Origin: Mytilus galloprovincialis
Lineage: Eukaryota > Mollusca > Bivalvia > Mytilida > Mytilidae
Assembly: GCF_965363235.1 (NCBI RefSeq)
Contig: NC_134846.1
Location: 1,989,001-2,053,000, forward strand
Direction of reading: 5' to 3'
Length of the DNA: 64,000 nt
The notes beneath the pieces were generated by a model. That model was given only the letters and a program-made list of their open reading frames with translations, was not told where the DNA came from and made no database searches. Below, piece after piece: positions 45,036 through 58,100 of this stretch. The first letter of the stretch is position 1, and every line of letters begins with the position of its first letter. A program made the position numbers and the translations under genes.

Positions 45036-46137
45036 GGGGTCATCCATAATTGTCAACCATTTTCCAAAGTGTACAAAACGTACACTTTTTCAGACCCCCC
45101 CCCCCCAATCTCCCTCAAAAAGTGTACATCAACCATTTTCAGATTTCAAGAGAGGAATCAATCATTCTTAATAAAAAGAAGATCCTGTTTATTATATTTT
45201 AGTTTAATATAGAAATTTGCATTGAAAACAAACTAAAACATATCTGACTGTTTTATTTGATGACATCTAACTGTGATGCCTGTGTTTTGTTAGAATAAAG
45301 AGTTCAAAGATTAGTGTTTCCCCTATCACACAGTGGGAACTCCAATGAAAAAGAGCACCTAGAGCATGCAAAAGATTAACAAAAGGGCACATAAACTATG
45401 CTAAGAATCAAAGAAAGGGAAATGTATGGTTACATTGCGTTGGTATTAAAGTATGGACTGACAGTTGTTGATGGAATCAGAGCTTAAGACAGCAATCAAT
45501 AAAAGTGTAATGTTTTAAAACATTTTAAGTTTTTAAATTTCCCACCTGTATTTCTATTGTTAAAGGTCCCTGTAAATCTGCCATTCATGGCACTATTATC
45601 GTTTATGTATATATACTGTAACGTGTACATATATTGGATAATTTTTAAGGTTAAGGTTAAACTTCATATGGAGGTGCTCCTAATTAAAGAAAAATAAGTT
45701 TACTTCCGGTTTACTGGTTTACTGTTTTGGAATACATACAACGAAATTAATCGAAGGACCAGTTAAAAATCTTTTCACAAAATGACGTCTTGTCAAAATC
45801 AAAACATTCAAAAAATTTAGGGTTTCCATCAGTTTTGTTTATTAAACAGAGTGAAACGATAACGATCTATAATAAAGCAGGTGAAATTGACAATCAGGGG
45901 TACTGAGAAATGATTGAAAACTTTTTGTTTAAATTTTTTTACAAGTTTACATTTTTGAAAGATTTAGTTTTCATATGATTTGATCTTTTAATCGTTCAAT
46001 CCGGATTGAGGAGAATTATGATATCGAAATAAATATCATCAAGTGAAAATAATAAAGAAGAAATAAGAAGAGAAACACACCCATGCCAATTCTCGATTTT
46101 ATACATCGACCTTCCCTACGGAAACGAAATAAATTCT
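45036..46137. mobile_element. ~1.1-kb insertion in unit 2 of the array
   Basis: It breaks unit 2 after aagggtta and ends before ggaaatactg. About 50 bp of the host unit (gaaatactgattt to gggtta) is present on both sides, so it is either an insertion with a long duplication or a recombination product. It opens ggggtcatccataattgtca, with gtgtac palindromes and a C-run at 45097-45108. No coding sequence. Confidence 0.5.
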
Positions 46138-48045
46138 GGAAATACTGATTTGAAATACAAAAGGGGAGAAAACTCCTTATGGGTTAACCAAAACACTTTG
46201 ACTGAAATAGGTTGAAGTTGCGCCTTATTGTAAACAGTTATTTGGCAAACACATCATATCATTTACTGTCACAGTTTCTGTGGAATAATAATAACAAGCA
46301 AAATTCAAAATTTAGAACATGACCTTGACCTCAATTTCCTTCAAATGGACCAAGGACTTCATATCAAAAGACTGTAGGCCTCTACGACTTATAACGTATG
46401 AATTTAACCAACAAATCGCCTATCTTAAATTTTCAAAGGGAAATAACTCCCATAAGATGTCTTCCGATCACTCAAGTCAAAATAAACCAAATCATTCTCA
46501 AGAGTAGACGAACAATTTGGTGAAAACAGTTTGCTAAAATCTTTTACGGTTTTAAAGATATAGCGATAACAAGAAAAAGGGGACGCAGGGAGATAAGAAT
46601 AAGTGTTCGGTCACACAGGGTGAGTTTTGAAACCCCATTACTGTACAACATTATTGGCCAAAAAATCCATTCGATATGTTGTAAGACAAAAAAGCATCTC
46701 AGACGGCAGAAGAAGAAAAAAAAAAATTAAAAACCAATTGTTCAGAGAACAATTGAAGGTCTTTCCACCAGTTAATATCTATTTTGATATTAAAGTATAA
46801 AAATCAGTCTAAAATGTCAGTTCATATGGCTTTATGATGTATAGATACAAATTTAAAGCAAGGTCACAAACTGAGGATCTCAAATCAAAAGACCCTAGGT
46901 CTCTAATATGTATGGTTAATAAGTTATATCACTTTACACATAATTTAAGATATGATAGGGGCAAAAACTCCCATTCATTGTTTACACACCCTTTCAACTA
47001 AAATTATTTAGTTATCACATGTCGCAACTAACAATTTATACAAAATATTTTGTCGATATCTTATAAGATAATGAAAATGAGTGAAAATAAGACAAATTCA
47101 AAAATTAGAATATGACCTTGACCTATTTTTCATTTTTTTGGACCAAGGACCTCAAATCAAAAGATCCTAGGTCTCTATCACTTATGGTGTTCCAGTTTAA
47201 AATACATTTCAAAATTTCAAATACAAAAGGGGAAATGACTCTCATATGGAGCGTTCATATTGCTTCGGTCGAAATTGGACAAATCTTGCGAAGGATATAA
47301 CGAGCAATTTTATAAAATAAATTTGTCGTAATCTTTTACGGTTGCGAAGGAGTCGTGGACACAAAAAAAACAGTGTTTGGGGAGATAACTCCTACAAAGA
47401 AAAGTATTTGGTTACGCAGGGTAAATTTCAAAAGCGCATAAACTGTTCGATATCATATACCAAATATCTAAGCGACATATTGCGAAACAAATATTTATCG
47501 CAAGAACAAAATTAGGCGGAAGAAAAAGAAAAAAAAATTAAAAACCAATTGTTCAAAGAACAATTGAAGGTCTTTCCACCAGTTTATATCTATTTTGATA
47601 TTAAAATATTAAAAATCAGTCTAAAATGTCAGTTCATATGGCTTTATGATGTATAAATATGAATTTAAAGAAAAGGTCAAAATCTAGAACGTTAAATTAA
47701 CCTATGACCTTGACCTCAATTTCAAGGTCACAAACTGAGAATCTCAAATCAAAAGACCCTAGGTCTCTAATATGTATGGTTAATAAGTTATATCACTTTA
47801 CACATAATTTTAGATATGATAGGGGCAAAAACTCCCATTCATTGTCTACGCACCCTTTCAACTAAAATTATTAAGTTACGACATGTCGCAACTAATAATT
47901 TAGTCAAAAGAATTTGTGGATATCTTATACGGTTTCTGGAAATGAGTGGAAATAAGCCTAATTCAAAAATTAAAATATGACCTTGACCTTTGACCTTGAC
48001 CTAATTTTCATTTTTTTGGACCAAGGACCTCAAATCAAAAGATCC

Positions 48046-48504
48046 TATGTTTTTGCCATTTGACCAGGACATTCTAATTAATATATTCTTTGGAATTCAG
48101 TATTTTTTAATATTCAACTTTTTTCTTGAACAATGGATCAGTGTTATAGCCATATGTTCTAAATAACCCAAATCTAAAAACCTTATAACACCGACTGTCA
48201 AAAATTAATGATTAAGTATGTTATAAAAACCTGAATTTGCTGGAATTTTGTTTTTCATTTTCAATTTTCAGTGGATCAAGAAATTGGGGTCAAAGCTCTA
48301 TTTAAAAGTAGGAATATAATACCATAGGGAGCACATGTACTAAGTTTCAAGTTGATTGATCTTCAACTTCATCAAAAAATACCGTGACTAAAACTTAACT
48401 GAAAGACAGACAGAAGTATGTAAATCAAAAAGTACATATTTTGAAAGTTTCTTTATGCATTCTAAACATTAAGTGCAAATATGGAATAGTCATCAAGTAC
48501 TTTT
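48046..48504. other. Spacer with a pearl-unit remnant
   Basis: About 48290-48420 matches part of the 169-bp unit at 11641 (aattggggtcaaa, tgtactaagtttcaagttga, cttcaacttcatcaaaaa). The rest is AT-rich and unrecognised. Confidence 0.6.
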
Positions 48505-48744
48505 GGGAGTTACCATTTACTATTTATTGGGGGCTAGGATGAAAAAGGCAGAACAGGAGTTTAGAGTAAAAAAAAGGCAGGATGAGACACTTTGAAAAAC
48601 AAAATAGACAGGATGACAATGTATGTAAATAAAATCAGGATAAACTAGTAAAAAAAAAGGCAGGACATAGATTACAACTAAAATCAAATGCAGGACTAAA
48701 TATTTCCTACTAGCAACCCCCATAAAAATTAAATGGGAGCTTCT
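48505..48744. mobile_element. MITE related to the one at 52173, diverged copy
   Basis: Same order of parts as 52173-52459: gggagttaccattta..., ggggctaggatgaaaaagg, repeated 'aaaaggcagga' blocks, then ccccataaaaatt and the inverted end. Its terminal repeats are decayed, so it is the older copy. Confidence 0.7.
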
Positions 48745-48929
48745 TAGGTACTCCTTTCCATCTGGGATTTTATTTCTTAGCTTGAGATTTGAAAGATGGT
48801 AGAATTGTCCAAATGCTTGAATTGGAGATTAACTGTGACAGACATAACAAGTGAAGAACTGACAAAAATCTTGAGGTCAGAATTCTGGACAGGACATACT
48901 CTATGTATGTATATTTCAGGGCTTTTTTA

Positions 48930-49065
48930 AGCTGACTATGCAGTATGGGTTTTGTTTATTTTTGACGGCCATACTGTGACCTATTGGTGTTAATTTCTGT
49001 GTCATTTGATCTCTTGTGGAGAGATGTCTCATTGGCAATCATACCACATCTACTTTTGTATATCT
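48930..49065 (-). repeat. Dispersed repeat D1, reverse copy
   Basis: Contains gctgactatgcagtatggg, tttgatctcttgtggagaga and ctcattggcaatcataccac. It ends about 70 bp before the LYRM1 stop, in its 3' flank. Confidence 0.85.
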
Positions 49066-49135
49066 ATGTATAAAAAACATGAATCTTGTCATTAAAATAA
49101 TATAATCTATGTACAATACTATTTACATAAATATT

Positions 49136-52100
49136 TCATGTATCATCATAAGACTTTAAATATAACGGTTTTGACTGTTCTAACATCCTTTTCTGAGCTT
49201 TCTTTAATTTCTTGCCTGTGGGTGGTAATAACGTCTGAGGTAAATTCATCTGAAATACAATCAAAATATGTAATAGAATACCTAACATTTTGAATTCTTT
49301 TTTGGGTGTCCCTTTTTGAATGACATACAGTGCTATCTGAATAAATTTTACATTTTAACATGCATCATAAATATGTTACTTTAATTTTATTCTAAGTGTT
49401 CTATTTCAAAATCACATAGTGCTATTTTTAATCAATGACTGTACAAAACACTGATATCACAACTAGGTTCATTGATTTGCTTATTGACTATTGATAAATG
49501 TTGAAGAGGAAAAGCAGTTTGCAGTGGCAGATCAATACAATAAAATGGGGACATATAGTTGGAACCACCCCTTTATCCTGGTTTGGGATACCCTCCCCCT
49601 TTTTTTAAATGGCTGGATTCGCCCCTGGTATTTATATAAAATAAATTGAATTTCCATTCAAAAGTTGGTAAAACAGATAGATTCTGTCAGGACTGTTGTC
49701 AAAGTTGTCTAATCCCTACACTATATATACGCAGTTTCCAAATCTAGGGCATTTTGGGTAATAATTAAAATTGTCAAAAAAGTAGCGATCAACTAATGAG
49801 ATCTTCAACATTGTTTTTTAAAATTTAAGTATAAATTAAGAATGGAAACAGGGAATTTGTCAAAGAGACCAAAACCTCACCAAAAAAACAAAAAAAGCCC
49901 ACAAATAGGTCTTCAATACAACAAGAAAATCCAGTACCCTGAGGCAGGCTTCTGCTGACCCCTAATCAAAATTGTATACTAGTTCAATGAAAATGGACTT
50001 CACACTAAACACTAAACTCTGAAACATATAAATGAACCATAATTAAAAAAAAACATACAAGACTTACAAAGACAAGAGGTTGCTGACTTGGGACAGGTTA
50101 AAAGAAGTCTGATTCCCATGTTAGAAAAGATAACAGAAGAAACTATCAAAGCAAAATGACATGTTATTTGAATTTTGGTTTCCAACAAATAGTTTTATAT
50201 CTTTATTTTTTTCCGATTCTGAAACAGCATATTTAAATATGTAACACAAAAATCAGTGACCTAACTATATAAATTAAATAAACTTGTTAGAATATAAAAC
50301 TCAAGGCTTGCAGTCATGAACAAAAGGTTATAATGTTCTCTTAGGAGTGTTCTTTGTTTTAATCACTTTCAAATGTATGTCCACAAGGAACAATTTAATG
50401 AATTGATTATATAAATTTTTTAATTAACCTATATTGACTATAATTCCTCAATCAATTGGAACATCTGCGAGCCCACCTGAGACTTGTCATGTGTCAATTT
50501 AATAAGTCATTTTCCGATAGAATGAACGTGGGAGGGTATGTTGAGAAGTCATGAGTCATTTATGATTGTACAGGAATTTGTCCTTTTGTTTAACCTTAAG
50601 TTACTCAAAAAAAAAGTATTTTGGCTGTAGGGGGATTGCCTCCCACATGATTTTAACAGAATGGCCTTAACTATTATTACCATCAACAATAAACTCTTAT
50701 CTGTATTACTATAAACTGTGAAATATAGAATTCTATGTATTGAAATTTTATTTGAATCCTAACAATTTTGTGTGGTATACAATACATAAAACATTTAGGA
50801 GGGGGATACTTCTTTTCTCTGGGAAAGTCAGTTTTTGATATTAAAAAGAAGAAAAACATGATTGATACACAGGAATTTCAAAAAACAAATTTTTCAAGAC
50901 CTTAGAAATGTTTATACTTAAAATGGAGCAATATGTTGTTTTTTTTTGTTTTTTTTTACTCTACAGATCAATTTTTTTTTTTTTTTTTAAATTAGACACT
51001 CTATAAACATGATAAAGGTTTGGGGGAAATCAGCATTCAGAATATTTTTTTTGGTCATCTGCATGACAATATGATTTTCCAATAAATTAGGGAGAATAAT
51101 ATTTTTTAGGGAAAAACCATACCCATACCCTGTAGGGTGTATCTATTAAATTTATTTTCTTGAAGTCATATCAGTGAATTTTAATATTCAAAATGCATGA
51201 TCTGTATCAATTAATTGTTTCTTCATAGATATGTGTTTACTCAATACAGTAGTTCAGGGAAAGCTTGTTCGCGACCAAGAATTCTGAGTGGGTCAAGCGG
51301 CCCAAGACCACAATTAATTCCTCTATCATTTCTTTATAACGTTTTGTCGCATTTAAAAAAAATTGCCTATTCTTTTTGTCTATTTTTTTGTGTGTGTAAT
51401 GTACAGTACAAGTCCAAAAATATATGCAATTTTCAGAAAAATTGCATCTTTACATCATACAAATTTGGCCAATACACATCCATACCCCTATAGGCAAGGG
51501 GTTACACTAATGACTGGACTGAATGACAGGACCGAATGACAGGACCAAATGAAAAATGCTAATAACTTTTTCATTTCTCAAAGGATTGATCTGAAATTTG
51601 AAATATAATAAGATTTCATCATTTGATAAATAGATTTAAGAAAAAAAATTAAAAAGTTTTGTAAGAAACTTTAGAAAATGTGACATGACCAACTCTGATA
51701 ATGACAGGACCAACATCGAGAATGACAGGACCAAATAAAAATGCCAATAACTTTTTTGTTTTTCAAAGGAATTATTTCAGATTTGAAATATAAAATGGTA
51801 TGTCATATTTTGAAACCAAAATGTTATAAAAAATATAGATTTATTTTCAAAAACTTTCGAAAACGTGACATGACCATCGCTGCTTGACAGGACCAACATC
51901 GACAATGACTGGACCAGATGAAATTGCTAATTTCTCTTTTATTTCTCAAAATATTTTTCTGAAATTTGATATATAATAAGATTTCATCATTTGATAAATA
52001 GATTTAAGAAAAAAAATTAAAAAAAATTGTAAGAAACTTTAGAAAACGTGACATGACCAACTCTGATAATGACATGACCAACATCGACAATGACAGGACC

Positions 52101-55100
52101 AAAGTAAAATCCTAATAACTTTTTTTATTTTTTAAAGGAATTCTCAAAAAGCCAAAACGAAATGTTTGATAAGGGAGCTACCATTTGATTTTTATGGGGG
52201 GGCTAGGATGAAATTTGAAAAAAATAGGCAGGACAGGAGTTTTGAGTAAAAAAAAAAAAGGCAGGATGAGACACTTGCCAAAAAAAATAAATCAGGATGA
52301 CAATTTATGTAAAAAAAGTCAGGATAAACTAAAAAAAAAAAAATCAGGACCGAATAGAGTGAAAAATAAAAAGGCAGGACAGAGGTTACAACTAAAAAAA
52401 AATGCAGGACAAAATTTTTCATCCTAGCCCCCCCCCATAAAAATCAAATGGTAGCTCCCTAAAGAAGGAACGAGGTCCTTCAAGTCCCTGGAAGCTGTTA
52501 AGAACTTTGAAGAAGTTTATGTGCAGAAATATAATTTTTTGTTGATTGATAATAATTTCCAGAAACATGATGCTGGCGTAATGGCATTAATTGCCAAAAC
52601 AGTATGGCATACAATGGTGACACTACATAATTTATTCTCTTTAGCCTTTTTTCGGGAGAATATAGATAAACAATCTAAACCATATGATTGTCATGTAAGA
52701 CGGAGCTTTTTTGAAAAGTTTTTGATGGTCATAACACATAGTCGTAATGAATGATATTATGCGATGTATTCAATAAAAAATAAACATCATGGCTTCATAA
52801 ATGTTATGTTTTCAATATTGTATAAATAATCTGACCGTTAAACCTTGGTACAGTATATACGTTCCTTGTTCAAACCATAATAAAAATATAAAGTTCCCAT
52901 AAAATCAAACAACTACAGATCGTCATATGGAATTAAAATCTTAGCAAAAAAGCCGCACCCACTTATAAGATATATAAATGTCTTTACTCTGACTGTTGCA
53001 TTTTGAACACACAAGTGAAAGTCCACGGCGCAATGTAGAACAAAATAGTTTCAACATTCATATATCATTATCATGATCTTGACCTGCATGAATATGCATT
53101 TAACTTGCAACTGGACGATTAAACAAAACGGTTATTGACGACTGCACGAAAACCTTTACTTCAGACAAAACATGAAATTAACTGTTCATGAAAAACGAAG
53201 TCCATCTAGTAGTAAACTACGGAAAAATGAAGTAAATATTTGCAAAATTTTGCCCTGGATACTGTATTTTGGACAGAAAGAAGCTCCCAATTTCCCGAAA
53301 TTCCATTATGTTTGACAACGATTTTGATGTAAAACAAAACTTTAACCACAGACTGAACCTAAATGCTGAATTAGTCGGCGTGAATGCTGACGACGGGACC
53401 TAGCATCGCTTTCGTGAAACTTGTCAAAAAGAAGGATGTTTGTCAAAAGATCCAAGTAGGCAGCTATTTCACTCATAAATCTTAAAGACCTCCTTGCTTT
53501 CGACAAGACGACAATAATTGTTTTCTTTTTGTCTAGGGGGGGGGGGGGGGGGGGGTCTTTTTTCTATAGTAATTGTAGTATAACAAAAAAAAATCGCATT
53601 TAGTATCATTTTTCTACCTACTAACATGAATTTTCTGACACAAAGATAAATATACGACAGTACTATATTGTACTGGTATATATATTGGAATTAACTAGAT
53701 GTTCTGTATACAATATTATGTATGCTTCACAATATATCAAAATAAAATGCTGAACGACCCATCTCCCCCTCCTTTCAAAAATTGTCAATATCCGATGCAT
53801 TTGAATTAAGCACAAAACATTTATGTAAATACACGCATGCAATCAGGGCTAGCATTTTAAACATATATTTTAATGGTACCTAACTGTCAGAACATGATTA
53901 CGATTATTAAGGGTATATTAATTGTCTCTAACTGTCGCCTGGTGAGATTAATAGTTTAAGGTAAAACTTTATGATACCATATGGCCTAGGTGTTGATTGA
54001 CTTTTATTTTTATGACCCAAGATATGGTAATGAAATAGCACCTGTACCTTCTTGAATATACAGACGATCTGCTAAGTGAACATCACAGCATGAATCTGTC
54101 CATTTTTGCGTGAAGGTAACATTCAAAGTCAGGTGACATATATCTAACCGTTCCTTTTGTAATTAAGATTAATTAACATAACGGTCAAAATAGTCTGTTT
54201 TAATATGTCAGTGGAATCTTCAGCTTTAGAAGAATGTAACAAACTTTGTATTTAAACGATATAAAGTAGTATTTGGTTTTGAAAGATACTTAGATTTTCA
54301 TTGTAATGTATCTATATTAACAAAATTGTGTAGCGGCACACTTAGATTAAATGTTGAAGTTGGTCGTTATCTGAATACTCAAAGAGAAAATAGAATTTGT
54401 ATATGTTGCAATATGAATGTTTTGGAAGACGAATATCATTTTGTTTTATCATGTCTAACGTATAGATCTGTGCGCATAGAATTTTATATTCATTCTACTA
54501 TTCTTGGCCAAATCGGCACAAGTTAGATAATTTATTCTAAATCTCTGACAGTAAAACTATATGCATTTATTCAAATGCAGCCACTTGGAAAATTAGATCA
54601 CATATAATGTCATAATATTATTGTATACTCTGTAACTTCTGTTCTCTGCTGCCTTTTATTTGTCATATGTTGTATATATTTTCGTTTGCCATAGCATGTG
54701 AAAATAAATTATGCATATGACTACAGTAATAACGATGTTGATCTGGTAAATCAATAAACTGATAATGCCCCCAGTTTATCAAATCTCGTATCTAATTAGT
54801 CGATAACGTAAAATCACGATCGATCTTGCACATGCGCATTGCTTCCCTGAACTAGAGTATTAGCTAAATGATTCTACATGAAGTTAAGGAGCCTTTAATT
54901 ATGATATATAAATCCTTGAATAATAATGTATCTATGACATAATTTTCATTAGATAGTGACCAAAAACTCATAATATGTTCATAATTGATTTTCCATTTTC
55001 TTACTGAGCAAGTACTTGATAAGAAGCTCTTTCCGGACTTGACTTCCCTATATTATATACATAATACTTACAGGTCTTGGGTATGGCATCTTGTAATGTA

Positions 55101-58100
55101 TTGCTGAAAATTATATACACCATAAATAATATCATATTTCTATATGTAGTATGTAATAGTTGGTCTGTCCTTCACGAATTAGCCCTTCATATTGTCATAA
55201 TTTTATAATTTATAAATCAATGAAGCATGTGATCTCAAAAATAAATGTTCATATATGGCCAATTAAAATTAATTGATAGATTTTCATCCCCGCCCGCCCC
55301 TCTGAAATCTTCCCGCCCCGATTTTTTTTATTTTTGAAAAAATTATGATTTCCGGATTTTGTTCATTTCCGTTACCGGTAACCGTCGATATTTTCGCTTC
55401 ATGTAAAACTTCCTGTTTTAAAATACGGTTTTCGTATTTCTCAGAGTATTCTTACTAAAATCATTAAGTCGATATATTCTGATCTATGATGACAACATCA
55501 TTTACCGAGAATAGAGATTGATTACGAGAAGGGCATGAAATATTCGGGTTACGAGTAATATGCTGTGTCCAAAAACGCAAATCGCCGTATGTCACAAATG
55601 ACACAAATGTTTGTGAATAAAACACCTTGGATTTATTTTATTTATACAATGACTTTGTGTCAAGAAATTTGAACTGTGAATGAAACCCAAAAGTGTAAGA
55701 ATCGTGGAACACATTTGACTGGAATAAAGAAATTGACACAAGCATGAACTTTTTAGATTGGTGACGGTATATTGAGTTCAGAAAATCGACAAACATACGC
55801 ATTTTTTATTTATCAATTTATAGCAAGCTCTTAGATTTAGATTTAGCCATGCCTTTCGTTTTTTGTAGAAAAACAGCAAACATCCTCAGTCACAATACCC
55901 ACGATAGAGTCATTAAACAACTTTATGTTTTACATTGTAATTATATTTGCATCTTGCATACTAAGGACCAACCCTATTATTTCAACACTGTTTAAGTTTT
56001 CATTTTATTCTGTACTTATCGTACTCGTGTTGCATACCAATGCATTTGCTTCATTTTATTAGGACAATAAAACATTGCTTAGAAAGCAAAATACATTTGA
56101 TGGAGGTAGTCCAACTGAAGAGAGCATTTCTCCTCATTTCTGCTGTTTACTATAAAATAGGTATCTAAAGCGGCAATTACATGAATAACAGTGATTGCCA
56201 ATCAGAGATATATATTTACGAATTTGAAAAAGCGGCACCAGCATATGGAGTATATGTGTCTCAATTGATACGTTACTCTAGAGCTAGCTCAAAGTACGTT
56301 GATTTGTTGAACGAGGAATACTGCTTTCTCAAAAGTTGATAAGACAGGGCTATGAATCAATCAAATTAAAGTCATCACTCAAGCAATGTTATGGTCGCCA
56401 TCATGAGCTGATTGGCCATTATGACAAAAGTGTGTCAGAAATCATATCTCAGTGATATTCTTCCTCAGTCATAATAACCTTCCATCATTACCGAACTGAA
56501 CAAAGAAATAACATGACGGGAGCCGTATACTGTGCAGGAAATGCTTACCCTTCCGGAGCACCTGATTTCACTCCTGTTTTTTAGTGGAGTTCGTGTTGTT
56601 TCCTACTTATTATTTGTAACTGTTGATGTAAATGTCTTTTGGTTTTATGAGTCTTTGGTTACTCCTCGGTTTTGATTGTTACTGTCTTATACAAGACACC
56701 TTATGGATGTATTTACATGATATAAGCTTATTATTACACTTGCATATATGAATAAACCGTGACCAGAAGGTTTCATATGAAATAAAATTTAAAAAATAAA
56801 ATCCTCCCACCCGCCCCATTTTTTTCAAAAATTTGGATGAAAATCTACTAATTAATTTTAGTTGGCCTATTACATATTTTGTTGTTTTATTATGTTTAAT
56901 AAATTTAAAATTACTCATTGATACTTTTATATTGGTTATTCTCATCGTATTTTGTCTAATGCTTAGTCCGTAGCTGTGTGTGTTACATTTTAATGTTGTG
57001 TCGTTGTTCTCCTCTAATATTTAATGCGTTTCCCTCAGTTTTAGTTTGTTACCCCGATTTTGTTTTTTGTCCATAGATTTATGAGTTTTGAACAGCGGTA
57101 TACTACTGTTGTCTTTATTTAAGTTGTTGACAAACAAAAATTAAAGATAACGAATTTTAACAATATTGAAAAATAGAGTTTATACATGTTATAGATGTCT
57201 CATCAATCAACATATTTGAAAGTCTGAAACCTATTAATATACAAATGTTGAAGAGCTGATAAAACCAAAATAGGATCAAAAGTAAAGCAACTTCTGGACA
57301 AAGAATCCATGCTATACACTAGTGCAAATAAGATAAGCCATTTTTTTTCAATTTAAATATCTCAAAATCTGTCAATGTGTAAAGTTTTGACATTGGGTTA
57401 CTTGCTTGACTAATTGCCCTGAAATTTTCCTAATTGTTTTATGAGCCCTCTTGTTTACAACTAGGTCACTATGCAAATTAATTAATGGTAATTATCCTCA
57501 GGGTTTTAAAAACATACCCATTTCTACTCTTGTTTCTGCTTCTTTAATGTGCATTTTTATCTGGTCCTCATTTTGTAACTGTAAAGATAAATTACATCTT
57601 GTAATGGCTCAATTGCTTCTTCTGTTCTGTTTGAAATATTAGGCAATAAGCAATATCAGATTAAACAACAGTTTACTGTTGATTTATTTATTTTTGTTGG
57701 TTTCAATTTTATTTTGGATTGAGGAAAACTTGCATTTTGTGGATATCTGATGGTGGTTTTTCCAGAATACTACTGGATAAATATATACAACAGTAAATTT
57801 GCAATTCTTGGAACATTTAACTTTATGGTTTCCCTGAACCCATTAAATCCACGAAGATTGGTATCCAACAATTAATAATGAACAGTAAATAAAAATATTC
57901 CCCCCATAAATCATATAAATTTAATATAATAATGCTAAAAAACAATTCAGGATTTCACTAAATTTTGCATGCTCCATAAACATGATAAAGATCACAAAAA
58001 CGTCAGTAGATTTTTAAAAAAGGAGACCCTACGGCAAACAATTATTTGGAGTGAAGTCTTTGCAAGCTCCATAAGGGGTTGGCCCAGGCCTATTGTCCCC

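Larger units (their letters stand above)
29563..48045 (+). repeat. Tandem array of 0.8-0.93-kb 'gaccttgacc' units, split by nested insertions
   Basis: Unit starts (ttcttcagagaacaattgaa or ttgttcagagaacaattgaa) lie at 29563, 30491, 46738 and 47549. Unit 1 is 928 bp; unit 3 is 811 bp and somewhat different; unit 4 is cut off near 48045. Unit 2 runs from 30491 to 46737 but holds three insertions: 30547-37560, about 37615-44806 and about 45036-46137. Removing these leaves about 0.93 kb, the length of unit 1, and the remaining pieces follow unit 1 in order (aaacgatgttag, gattaatagg, ttgacctttgacc, aggttgaagttgcgcc, atctcagacgg). Each unit holds gaccttgacctca motifs and lines such as aaaagaccctaggtctc. 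I see no coding sequence; the small open frames here recur from unit to unit. Confidence 0.82.

Noticed and set aside
46319-47300. Small + frames beginning MTLT
   Set aside because: They recur in the tandem-array units and follow the gaccttgacc motif.
49146-49361. 71-codon - frame over the LYRM1 last exon
   Set aside because: Wrong frame; the LYRM1 C-terminus is read in another frame after the acceptor at 49250.
52192-52427. 70-76-codon frames on both strands
   Set aside because: Lys- or Phe-rich translations of the MITE's poly-A/poly-T repeats.
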